Below are positions 46,401 through 56,267 of a DNA stretch of 64,000 bases, piece after piece. Position numbers and translations under genes: made by a program. Within the stretch, counting starts at the first letter, position 1. Each line of letters opens with the position of its first letter. The notes below the pieces were generated by a model. That model saw only the letters and a program-made list of their open reading frames with translations. It was not told the origin of the DNA and made no database searches. The stretch lies in assembly GCA_038277395.1 (NCBI GenBank), contig CM076192.1:47123356-47187355 (forward strand). The letters run 5' to 3'. This stretch comes from Dryocosmus kuriphilus. Taxonomy: Eukaryota > Arthropoda > Insecta > Hymenoptera > Cynipidae.

Positions 46401-47126
46401 GAAAATCTCGTTGCGATTGAACTGAGACGAACTGAAGTATTGTTCAACAAGCCGGTCTATGTAGGGCTTGCTGTGCTGGATATCTCCAAAATCCTAATCT
46501 ACGCCTTTCACTACGACTACATAATTAAAAAATACGGTGACAAATGTAAACTACTATACACTGACACGGACAGTCTTATTTACAAAGTAAAATGTAATGA
46601 CATTTACGCCGACATGAAAGACGAGATTGACAGATTTGACACCTCTGACTACCCTCGAGACAATGCTTTCGGAATGCCACAAGCTAACAAAAAGGTTTTG
46701 GGTCTCATAAAGGATGAGTGTTGTGGTAAAATTATCACTGAATTTGTTGGCTTGCGGAGTAAAATGTACAGCATCCGTGTAAACGGTGAAGACTTTGTAA
46801 AGAAAGCCAAAGGTGTAAAATCAGGGATTGTACGCAAAACAATCACTTTCAATGATTACACGGAATGCTTGAGAAATTTGTCAGTCCAAAGCAGAACCCA
46901 GTATATCATCAAGTCGAGACTACACAATGTTGAGACCATTAAACAGACAAAAATTGCACTGAGTCCTCACGATGATAAGCGATGCTTGCTCCCCAACACC
47001 ACAGGCACTCTTGCGTGGGGACACTACCGACTAAACGATGCAATGGACGTTGACGCTACTGACGATGACGACGACATACGCACAGACGATGATTATGATC
47101 CTTTGAACATGCTTGTTAACAATTAG
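43460..47126 (+). pseudogene. Protein-primed family-B DNA polymerase of the Maverick-like element, broken
   Basis: About 1,200 codons spread over frames. N-terminal domain 43460-44104; then an acidic EEEEE run (44338-44370), a Cys/His cluster near 44480-44545, and the exonuclease start with YADSESL (about 44644). A CHICQKAL...HCYLTGKYRGPAH zinc segment lies at about 44938-45030, with HNLSGYDAHF at 45079. Then come KTDVLLLADIF, the polymerase motifs YLDANNLYGWEM (45826), KLMNNAVYGKTMEN (46254) and YTDTDSLIY (46558), and the C-terminal FVGLRSKMY. Breaks: frameshifts near 44100 and 45480; stops at 44911, 45175, 45202, 45717 and 46143. The stop at 47126 looks natural. The catalytic motifs survive but the gene is not functional. 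Confidence 0.92.
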
Positions 47127-47413
47127 CTACTACAGGCATATCATCATAAATGCACTTAGACATCACCTTTGTAAATATGTTTTATTATTTTTATTATTAT
47201 TGTTATTATTATTACTACTGTACAGGGGTATCACCTGCGTGGAGGTGCATAGACTTTGGCGTAGCTGTCTCTAGATCAATTTTGTAAATAGGGTATATAG
47301 GAGTTATATTTGAATAAAACAAGATATGTGCATATAAATTGCTTTTTATTTTTCAAGGAACCTTACATTTCTACCTAGTGTAAGAATATACTTTTTATAT
47401 AGTTTAGTCTAAT

Positions 47414-47518
47414 ATTGGTTCAACGTTGGCTCAACATTGATTCAACATTGATTCAACGTTGAATCAACATTGATTCAACTTTGGCTCAACATTGATTCAA
47501 CGTTGGTTCAACATTGAA
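47414..47518. repeat. 11-bp minisatellite (about 9.5 units)
   Basis: Units are variants of TTGATTCAACA, interchanging GATT, GGCT and GGTT. It lies between the polymerase 3' end and the convergent integrase remnant. Confidence 0.9.
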
Positions 47519-47528
47519 GAAAAGTTTA

Positions 47529-47802
47529 TTACATATCTGATTTTTTTATCCAGCTGTTGCGTAAACTATCAAAGCCTAACCACTTTACATATACTTTATT
47601 GACACGTTTCTTGATTACTTTTTCCACAAGGTATATGTCTGGATGCTTAACTTTGAGAAGTTCCTGTTCATAGAATCCTCCAGCGATACTTTGTTTTTGA
47701 TAGTCCTGGAGCTTGTACGTCACTGGATTGGTAGGTATGACTTGTGTCACAGTGAATATCTCTGTTGTCCAGTTGGGAGTGTATCCTTTTTCAAAGACAT
47801 GC
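47529..47802 (-). pseudogene. Integrase C-terminus (chromodomain) of the Maverick-like element
   Basis: The minus-strand frame ends with KVKHPDIYLVEKVIKKR and KVYVKWLGFDSLRNSWI, a chromodomain-like tail, preceded by GYTPNWTTEIF and TNPVTYKLQDY, as at the C-terminus of Maverick/Ty3-type integrases. The open frame continues upstream to about 47802-47815, where capsid-like coding sequence on the other strand begins. The catalytic core is entirely missing, so the break is the edge of an internal deletion. Integrase would normally carry out insertion; this copy cannot. Confidence 0.85.
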
Positions 47803-48864
47803 CCAGCAAGAGTTCACTGCACGTGTGCGGAAGACTGACTAGGGATGCTGATGTAGTCAGAAATGTTGCTGCCACAAATTTCGTGAGTAATGCCATCTGC
47901 TATCTGTTTGATGAAATTCGCTATGAACTCAATGGTATTGAGATTGATCGTTGTAAAAATGTCGGTCTCACAAGCACCATAAAAGGTTACATCTCTCTCA
48001 CTCCTGGACAAAGTTATCTTATGGAGAATGCAGGATGGTTAGGCATACCAGAAGGTACACAACGTATCACCAATGAGGAGGGATACTTTGATGTTACTAT
48101 ATCGCTCAGTATGATTCTAGGATTCGACGAAGACTTTCGAAAAATTGTTGTGAATGTAAAGCATGAACTTATACTGACAAGATCACGCAGTGACTTGAAC
48201 GCAATCATTCAAGAGCGAGCAGATCCTGGAAACGAAGAACAGTTTAGAATCACGATTCAAAAAGTGGAGTAGATGATACCATATGTAATGGCTTCAGATC
48301 AACAGAAGGTACAGCTGTTGAACTTTATTGAAAAGGACCCCCTGACCGCTATGAGTTTCAGCTCATGGGAATTGTATGAATATCCTCTGCTTCCCACCAC
48401 CTCAAGACACTTATGGACTGTGAAAACGTCATCTCAGTTGGAGGAACCACATTACGTTATCCTGGGTTTCCAGACAGGTAGAAAGGATAGGCGAGCATGA
48501 TATGCTAACCGTTTCGACCATTGCAATATAATCAATGTCAAGGTGTTTCTCAATTCACAGTACTATCCGTACGGCAATCTGAACTTAAACATTAATCACA
48601 ATCAGTTTGCACTACTGTATGAAATGTACGCAAACTTTCAGACAGCCTACTATAGCAAAGAGCCTGAACAAAGAACACGCTCCCCTGATTGTTATTGATT
48701 GCTCAAAACAAAATGAGTTTCTCAAAGAGGCCTCATTAGACGTTCGTTTGGAATTTGAATCTGGAGACAATTTCCCCGCTGAAACATCAGCCTATTGCCT
48801 CATCATACATGATCGTATTATTCAATACCAATCTCTCAGTGGTAGTGTGAAGAAGTTGATTTAA
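47803..48864 (+). pseudogene. Capsid-like (double jelly-roll type) gene, 5' deleted and broken
   Basis: A plus-strand frame from about 47803 (SKSSLHVCGRLTR, then YELNGIEIDRCKNVG) matches a family widespread in insect Maverick-like elements and interpreted as the major capsid protein; I recognise the family but cannot confirm the fold by eye. The start is missing at the junction with the integrase remnant. A TAG at 48270-48272 sits where relatives have Trp. A TGA lies at about 48498, a frameshift at about 48665, and the last part (IVIDCSKQNEFLK, YCLIIHDRIIQY) ends at 48864. Not functional. Confidence 0.7.
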
Positions 48865-48973
48865 GTGGTGGGGGAAATTCTAGAAGTGGTAGTGGGGGTA
48901 ATTCTAGCAGTGGTGGTGGGGAAAAAGTTTTAAAAGGAATGATTCCAGCGAGTGGAATTCAGTTTGTTTCGAA

Positions 48974-49597
48974 ATGGACTTTATAGTAGATGTGCAAGGC
49001 TTCAAAAAGCCCATTAACCAGTTTGTTGTCAAGGAGTTAGCTATAGTTCCTCTCCAGGAAGACTCTCAACCTGTGGTTTACTTGTTTCAACAGCCTTGCC
49101 ACTGGCATATGTTGACCGCCCAATACAGGAGTGAAAATTTGTGGCTGACGCGCATTTATCATGGTCTTGAATGGATGGCTGGAGATATACCCTATGAGGA
49201 AGTGAGGTCTTTGATTCGAGACGCACTACATGGTGCTAATGTGGTCTACGTCAAAGGATTGGAAGAGAAAAAGTATCTGGAGCAATTTCTGCAAAATGTG
49301 ACTGATCTTGCAGATTTGAGTTGTCCTGCGCTCCATAAATTATACAACACACTCTCCGTCAGGTGCCATCACCACACTCAATATTGGAATGAAAACTGTG
49401 CAGTTAAAAATGCTCTTGCCCTCAGGACCTGGCTCCTGACTCCTCGGGATAAACCAACCATCAGGAATTACTCTCAAAGTGGTATCGATCAAGTGAACAA
49501 CGTTAATGATGAGGAAATGAAAATTTGTGATAATGATGAGGGAATGAATGATGATTTTGAAATTGGTTTCAATCAGAGACCCAAACCGCTAGCTTAA
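48974..49597 (+). CDS. Unknown 207-aa Maverick-associated protein, intact
   Basis: ATG at 48974 gives one open frame of 207 codons. A Gly/Ser-rich frame from about 48866 overlaps its start by 13 nt. The protein begins MDFIVDVQGFKKPINQFVVKE, has CHWHM, then DALHGANVVYVKGLEEKKYL, and a Cys/His-rich segment (CPALHKLYN, CHHHTQYW, CAVKNALALRTWL) at about residues 118-155. The early acidic FIVDVQ strand and spacing recall exonuclease-like RNase H folds, but I cannot identify it. It is the only long frame of the element without lesions. The acidic C-terminus is low complexity. Confidence 0.6.
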   Translation: MDFIVDVQGFKKPINQFVVKELAIVPLQEDSQPVVYLFQQPCHWHMLTAQYRSENLWLTRIYHGLEWMAGDIPYEEVRSLIRDALHGANVVYVKGLEEKKYLEQFLQNVTDLADLSCPALHKLYNTLSVRCHHHTQYWNENCAVKNALALRTWLLTPRDKPTIRNYSQSGIDQVNNVNDEEMKICDNDEGMNDDFEIGFNQRPKPLA

Positions 49598-49988
49598 TCT
49601 GTTTTAATTGGGAGTAGTACTTGTGTAAAAGAGATTTGACGTTGTACAACCTTGGTTAGGTTTTAACTGGTTTAAACAGAATGTCAAATAAAACTTTTGT
49701 ATTGAAAGAAAAAATTTATGAGTAATAAATCATAACATGAAAAGATAAACTGTCTGTGGACCCATTACATAGTTTTAATTTATAGATGAGGAAATAGAAA
49801 AAAATGAGTCTGACGTTTCTTCCGCTTTGCGTTACTTTAATTAAGAGAAAATTGATGTGTTGTTTTCTCGCTTTGCTGGAATTTCGCCGATGGAATTTCC
49901 TTTCTCTAAACAACAACGATAGATGGGTTGAATTTCACACTCCGAGCATTGATGGACTTTTTCAAACTTGTCGAAACTCGTCGAAAAC

Positions 49989-50020
49989 CACACACACACA
50001 CACACACACACATACACACA
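49989..50020. repeat. (CA)n microsatellite
   Basis: About 16 CA units with one interruption. Confidence 0.9.
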
Positions 50021-50137
50021 CAGTATTTTATAGAAGATTCTGGTGGGGGAAATCGTTGCATCATGTTGCGAAACGTGTTAAGACTTGCCGAGCTTCTCGA
50101 ACCTTCTAGAGTGTAGGTAGAGTGGGGGTTAGTGGTC

Positions 50138-50173
50138 TATAAAAGCAGTATCAGATTACAGAGGCTTCAGTCT
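50138..50173 (+). promoter_or_regulatory. TATA box and initiator for the small ORF
   Basis: TATAAAAG at 50138-50145 with CAGAGGCTTCAGTCT at 50159-50173. The TCAGT starts about 30 nt after the TATA box, the normal arthropod spacing. The same 15-mer is at 42971-42985. Confidence 0.7.
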
Positions 50174-50230
50174 ATCTTCAAACATTGAGAGTGTAAAGTC
50201 AATCGATTTTTTATCCCAGAGAAGAATGAA

Positions 50231-50550
50231 ATGGATCTCAGCGTTATAAACAGAGTTGGCCGATTGGAAAATATTCTCCCAGTGACCTCATTGACTGATC
50301 TTACAGTGAAGAAAAAATATGCAGTCACAAAATTGATGAAAGTTCAAACAAAATATGGAACAAAATTCATGACCGAGTTTTGGTCAAAGAGATGTTGGTA
50401 TACTTACCGAACGGAATAAACAAAATCTTTGAAGATCCACAATACATGGAAATATTTGAGAAACTAGAAATTGATGTCCAGAAGAAAAAACTTTCCTTTT
50501 ACTACTTTGGTGGTAAATACAACATGTTCGAATTTCAATATGTTGATTGA
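50231..50550 (+). pseudogene. Small conserved Maverick-associated ORF, frameshifted
   Basis: ATG at 50231 gives MDLSVINRVGRLENILPVTS and YAVTKLMKVQTKYGTKFM. After a frameshift near 50390 the frame continues with YLPNGINKIFEDPQ and KLSFYYFGGKYN to TGA at 50550. Small beta-rich proteins of this type accompany these elements in insects. A single-stranded-DNA-binding role is possible but is my inference. Confidence 0.55.
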
Positions 50551-50740
50551 GTAAATAAATTATAATATTTACTGATACATTCTCTGTGGACTTATTTCTT
50601 AATTTTAGTTTATAGATAAGTTAAATTCAGTTCGCTTTGATTTTCATTATTCGTTTCTCAACGATGGATATCCAACACACATCGATGTGTTGAGTTTCTT
50701 TCCATAATAACATCGGGGAACTTTGGAACATCAAGAAGAA

Positions 50741-50867
50741 GACTCAGGGTAACACCGACTGTCGATGCTTAGCACGTACATGTACACTAAGGGAGTAGTG
50801 GCGCCATCTGTCGACGACAGATCGAAGCTTGTCGTGGGTGGCCCCGAACCCGCCTTGCTATACTACT
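50741..50867 (-). repeat. Right terminal inverted repeat of the Maverick-like element
   Basis: 127 bp, the reverse complement of the left repeat. It ends GCTATACTACT, followed by the GTTAAA target copy. Confidence 0.92.
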
Positions 50868-50873
50868 GTTAAA

Positions 50874-51816
50874 TTTACTGAAGAACTTGAATGCTTATTC
50901 AAGTATATTTTCTATACCTTCTTTTTGCTTATTTTCGATATTTTTAATGACATTTTTGAAGATTTATTCTCTCAATATTGCCGGATTCTATTTTCTTTTA
51001 TACATTATTTTTGTCCTTGTATCGAGCTCTACTGCAGAAATTTTTGTCAAGCAGTGGGCTTTGCATAAATTCATCAATCATTTATTAAAAATAATTCTTG
51101 AAAAATTTGTAGTCATTTCTACAGACTGTTAACATTTTGTGCTATGAGAAAAACAGTTTTTCAAAATGAGTTAGGGTTGAATAGGATTATATAAAGCAAA
51201 TTCATTGATACCTGGATAATGTCAAAAGATTTTATTTGGTAAAAAATTTATATTACAATTTATTTATTTTTCAAGGTTATTAATAACTGAGTCAGTAATA
51301 AGCTCGAAAGCTCAATAAGTTCTATTTTATCATTTTTCTTAACACTTATTCATTTTGGAAAACTATTTTTTTTGTTCAAATTCAATGCTAAGACTCTATG
51401 AAAAAACAAATTGATACTTTCTGTAAACAAATGAAAAACAATATTTCTTTTTTCATATAAATAATTTTCAAAATCACACTAATTATAAATTTCTTCTCAA
51501 ACAGTCCTTTTTGGAATAAGAGAATAATATATAGAAATAAAATTGAATAAATTTAAGTAAATAAAATGTTGAGAAACTGAATTTCACATTTTTTTGAAAC
51601 GGAACCCACGAAGTTCGGATGAGCTGCTAATTTTACATAAACCTGTGAAGTTTCAATTAGTTTAATCAATTTTAAGCCAAATGGTACAATTTATTATAAA
51701 ATTGAAAAAATTATTACAAAGATTTTTGAAAGTAAACAAAATTTTAAAATACTAGCATATAACATTTGAATTTTTCTTTTCCCTTAGTGTACGTTGAAAG
51801 TTGTGAAAGCTTAAAA
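50874..51816. other. Non-coding; start may be the LINE 3' UTR
   Basis: The first bases continue the LINE interrupted by the Maverick-like element, so 50874 onward may be its 3' UTR. The rest is AT-rich with no gene. Confidence 0.4.
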
Positions 51817-51822
51817 TTTAAA

Positions 51823-53130
51823 GAACCTCGCACAAAATACGTTGAAAAGTGCCCCCAGTGAAATTATCTGGAACTTGGATATTTTGTAGTTTACGACCTC
51901 CCAAACAAAAAATCCTTACAACGAAACTTCAAATTATGGATAGTTTTTTGCCGGCGAGGCATCAAAGGTCGCATTTTTAAGCGACATGCATATATTTCGC
52001 AAGACTTCTTGCAGAGTGTATCAAACACATTGTTTATGTGCTGCTTAACATAAAGATAAAAGTTTTCTATTTAAGCTGTTACATAAATGTAACAAAAGTA
52101 TTATGTAGCGTGAAGGTAACAGTGTTACATAACGATAAATAAGAATTAAATGAGTTCTCTAAGTATTCTAAACACTAAAAGTAGGAATTGTTTTATAACA
52201 GTTTGCATCTAACTGCTTTATAACAATCCAGTCACAAACTTTTTATAACATTCTTTTCGTAACGAATGTTACAAATGAGTTTTGTAACCATACAGAAGCA
52301 GTTTTTAGGCAAAGTTATGGCCAATGGAAGACTGTTTCCATTTATCTTAATACTAATTCAAGAACTCCGAGCAGGAATAGTTTTCTAATGGTGTTATGTA
52401 ACTACCACAAAACTACACTGTTACAAGGGTAACTGCAACTTGCATTAAGATAGTGTAACTCACTTCTTCCAGATTTTAGCGAAAACACTGCCTATGTTCT
52501 GCTTAACATAAAGGTAAAGGTCTTCTGTTACAGTTGCTACATATAACTGTAACAATACTATTATGCAACATGAAGGTAACAGTGATACATAACGATATAT
52601 AACAAGCAAATGGAAACAGTGTTTCATTGACCATAATTTTGCCTAAGAACTGCTTCTGTACGGGTGCAAAGCTCATTTGTAACATTTGGTATGGAACGAA
52701 TGTTACAAAAAGTTTGTGAGTCGGTTTTTTTTTTAGAGCAGTTAGATGCAAACTGTTATAAAACAATTCCTGCTTTCAGTGTTTAGAATAATTAGAGAAT
52801 TCATTTGATAGTTACGTATCGTTATGTAACACTGTTACCTTTGTGTTATATAATAGTTTTGTTACATTTATGTAACAGCTTAAATAGAAAACTTTTATCT
52901 TCATTTTAAGCAGCAATAAACAATGTGTTTGATACATTCTGTAAGAAGTCTTGCGAAATATACGCATGTCGCTTGAGAATGCGACCTTTGATGCCTCGCC
53001 GGCAAAAAGTTGTTCATAATTTGAAGTTTCGCTGTAAAGATTTCTTGTTTGAAGGGTTGCAAACTACAAAATATCCAAATTCCAGATAATTTCACCGGGG
53101 CCATTTTTCAATGTATTTTGTGCGGGGTCC
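51823..53130. mobile_element. Long palindromic (foldback) element with ~510-bp arms
   Basis: 51823-52335 mirrors 52620-53130, including GAACCTCGCACAAAATAC against GTATTTTGTGCGGGGTCC, and inner words such as TTGCATCTAACTGCTTTATA. TTTAAA lies outside both ends (51817-51822 and 53131-53136). The ~285-bp centre includes a direct repeat of arm sequence. No ORF. A MITE or foldback of unassigned superfamily. Confidence 0.8.
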
Positions 53131-53284
53131 TTTAAAAACATTATTTCTAGAAACAATTCTGTTTAAATTTCAATCTAAAAAATCATAAAATATACTTTAA
53201 TAAACTTTCTAAAGAAAATAACTTAAATCATGATCTTCAAACAACATCCTAATATACTCTTAAAAATCCAATTGTGAGGCTCCT

Positions 53285-54231
53285 TAGAGACGGGTCTCGA
53301 ATAAGTGATCATCTTAACCACTTACCGATTTCAGAGCTCTTATCCTTGTAATCCACTGTAAGTCCTAATTCCTGTATCTTTCCATACCAGGACTGTGATA
53401 TATGAAACAGTGTGAACGCCTATTTCAAAATCCACGACGATTTTTTCAGGTTTCAGAGGGAAACCTTTTTCAACGTATGCTCGAACAAGCGCAGAAAACA
53501 TTCTTCGTACGTCGCTTTGCATTTTTCTGGGAAAAACAAAACGCAAGAGGGATTTAATGACCATTAAAATATCCGAAAATAGTGGAAAGCTGCTTGTAAA
53601 AAAAGCACTGTAATCAAAGGTTCCATCAAGGTATAAAATTTTGAAATATGTCAAAAGCTTTAAATTTCTTTCGGTTAAGAAAATAACTAGATCATTGAGT
53701 TATAAAAACGTTTTTAAGTCTAACTGAGATATAGCTTCTTGCGCTTTTTCTAGATCGTTAGGAAGTGTTGGTTGAACCACCCTACGTGACCAATATATGT
53801 ATTGTTTTATTAAATTTGTGTCTTTAAATAAAAAATTGTTGTCACCTTTATTGATACACGAATGCATGATTTTAGTCGGGTTTTCGCAAAGATATTCTAC
53901 AGCTTTTACTTTTGCACGAGCTGAAATACTACCTACCTTTGTAAAATATTACTTGTTACAGCACAATGGGAATGTTTGAGGTTGAATTTCAATTGGTCCA
54001 AATTTGATCGGAAAGTTGTTTTTTATTAAACAACTTTTGACTTAAACTCGCGAAGGTCCCTCTAAAGTATGTAAAGAAACTTTACATGTTCTAAACGCAC
54101 AATCCCCATCGAGTTTCACCACAAGACATATTTTTATCAACGTTTAATTTAAAATTGTTCACAATTAGAACTACTTTACCTCTCTTTGAAGTTGTCTCGA
54201 ATGCAATCAGCTCCGGCTCGGCAGAAGACAT
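53285..54231 (-). pseudogene. FLYWCH-finger and MULE-transposase-domain protein, broken
   Basis: The minus-strand ATG at 54231 begins MSSAEPELIAFETTSKRGKV, a FLYWCH-type finger in which the Cys part (RTCKVSLHTLEGPSRV) is displaced by a frameshift near 54090. After more breaks come MHSCINKGDNNFLF and IKQYIYWSRRVVQPTLPND, then the intact 53340-53654 piece with LYLDGTFDYSAFFT and KIVVDFEIGVHTV, the DGTF and DFE signatures of MULE transposase domains. A WYGKIQELGL segment follows in another frame to about 53285. Such proteins are abundant transposon-derived genes in insects. The C-terminus is missing. A TATA box sits upstream. Confidence 0.75.
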
Positions 54232-54298
54232 CTTCTCACTTCTCTGTAGAATTCACAGTAATCCACTGAGTGTGTTTCAAGTCACAAAGTGAAGCAGA

Positions 54299-54331
54299 AT
54301 GAGGATTTGCATTCATTTTTCTTCTTATATA
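54299..54331 (-). promoter_or_regulatory. TATA box and initiator of the FLYWCH/MULE gene
   Basis: On the minus strand TATATAAG (54331-54324) lies about 25 nt before TCATTC (near 54300) and ~95 nt before the ATG. The TATA box abuts the terminal repeat of the MITE at 54332. Confidence 0.5.
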
Positions 54332-55212
54332 GGCAAGAGTGCCCTGAACTGGATAAGAGAAGTTTTCACTTCATAATACTTAAACATTTTAAGCAAAAAA
54401 GGAAATATTAAGTACGAAACTGAAGATAAAACATTCGCTTAAACATTACAGGCATTCTAACATACATTATATCAGATGTGTCCATAATTAATCTTTTTCA
54501 GAACCAGTTCACTTTCATCCAGACAGGATCTTGGACCACGATCTGGATAATCGTGTTTTACAGTAGTCACAGTGCTAATTGATAGATATTTCTCTTGATA
54601 TCACCAAATAAGAATTCAGCATCTTGTAATGTTTTTTATCAATATAAACTATATTTTTATTTATTTTATAAAAAATACGTTGGCTCCGACCTCTGCCGTA
54701 TTTACCATTATTATTAGGTAGGCAAGGTATACGTGGGTATACGCTCATTTGTTTTTGACTTTTTTGCTCGTAATACTCAGTCATACCAACAAAAAAAAGT
54801 CACTTCAGCATACAAATCTCACCTTTCACGAATTATACAGATCGGGAAACATGACACTGCCAATAAAAACATATTAATTAATTTGTTCCTCAAAATTAGA
54901 AAGCTCCTTCTGTGGAACTTTTTAAAGTCAAGTGATTTCCGAATATAAGGAAAAAAAGCAATTCAAAAAAATTCTATCTCAATAAAAACTGAAAAATTAC
55001 CAGAGGATAAAAATTACTTCGCCAGGCAGGAAACGCATTTTAAATCTTTCTAAATGTAATAACTACAAGTAAGTGGTAAAGCACATTATGCTTCAATCTC
55101 TTTCTAATAATGTTACTTTTAAAAAAATACTACACTTTGTTTAATTCAAATATAATTTTATTTTTACGCATTATTCAGTTGAGGAACCTATCCAGTTGAG
55201 GGCACCCTCCCC
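54332..55212. mobile_element. TA-flanked MITE, copy 1
   Basis: The ends GGCAAGAGTGCCCTGAACTG and (inverted) GGGGAGGGTGCCCTCAACTG are inverted repeats flanked by TA. It matches the copy at 60367-60958 along its length, except for ~310 bp of extra sequence at about 54463-54780. Confidence 0.8.
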
Positions 55213-55337
55213 TACTCATTTCTGAACAATTTCCATCAGGAAAGTGATGGAACGTCATTTCTTCTGTCTTTTTCTTTATTTCTTAAGTGCTCGGGCGCTC
55301 GCAAGGTGAACCTCTTTATAACATATCATAATTTTTA

Positions 55338-55533
55338 TCTAATCTTAATAAAAATGACTTATTTTGTTCTTTGAAACATTATCTACAATTGTACTCGTTG
55401 AAATTTGTAAAAATAATTTGTTTATTTAAAAAATTTTGAAGAAATTATTTTTATGCAAAATTCAACGAGTAGAATTGTAGAAAATATTTCATAGAACAAA
55501 CTGAATTATTGTTTATTAAGATTAGATACAAAT
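55338..55533. repeat. Short foldback with ~80-bp arms
   Basis: Left arm (TCTAATCTTAATAAAAATGA ... TACTCGTTGAA) mirrors the right arm (TTCAACGAGTA ... TTTATTAAGATTAGA), separated by ~45 bp. Confidence 0.8.
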
Positions 55534-56267
55534 GAGGAAATGGTATGAAAAGGTTAAAAACACCAAATATCAAATGACTATTATTTTCTCATTTCATAAA
55601 TTTAAAAATAAAAATCCAGCATTCTTGATACTAAAAATTATAATATTTTATTGAATGTTATTACAGTTGAAAACTTATATTTATCCTTAAACAGTACGTA
55701 ATTATACAAAATACATGGACTATCACATAATTATTTTTAATTAAATTAAAGTAGTCATCATTTTGGTGGCAAATAAATAGAAATTTTTTACTTTCCATTA
55801 TTTGAAGCTTGATTTGTTCATTAAAGTTCTCAGCTGGAAATAATAATAATTAATAAGATTTTAAAAATAATTTTCATAAAATATCTCTTTCGAATACTCT
55901 AAAGAATCTAAGATATCCATTTAGTTATAGCAAAAATTCTAAACAATATGAAAAAAGAAATCTAATCCTCCTACAATCTTCGTCCAAAGACGTGTGACTT
56001 CGAAACATCCCGGGACATAACATTTACTAAATAGAAACACAAGTTAAGCCTAAAGCCCTGCAATCGCGACTTCTCGAACATGTCTATTCTAAATATGAAT
56101 TTAAACGTTAATAAGGAAATGGTTTTGAAGGATTACAGGAAATAATATATACGAACACAATTGTTGAGAAATTAAGACAAGCTTAAATTGTGACGTTGCC
56201 TTTCTTATAAACGATAACTGTAAAAATTCCTGGTTGCTTGGAAAGAAAATCTATCCAACTTTAATTT
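55534..56267. other. Non-coding, nothing recognised
   Basis: AT-rich, no ORF or repeat partner noticed. Confidence 0.4.

Larger units (their letters stand above)
41650..50867 (+). mobile_element. Maverick/Polinton-like element, internally deleted, with 6-bp target duplication
   Basis: The terminal repeats (41650-41777 and 50741-50867) are inverted copies starting AGTAGTATAGCAAGG. GTTAAA flanks both (41644-41649 and 50868-50873). A 5'-AG terminus and a 6-bp duplication are defining for Maverick/Polinton. Cargo in order: protein-primed DNA polymerase B (+), integrase C-terminus (-), capsid-like gene (+), an unknown 207-codon ORF (+) and a small conserved ORF (+). At 9218 bp it is well below the usual 15-20 kb. 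The integrase and capsid-like genes meet tail-less at one junction, so a large internal deletion is evident. These elements are ancient virus-like transposons; this copy is dead. Confidence 0.93.
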
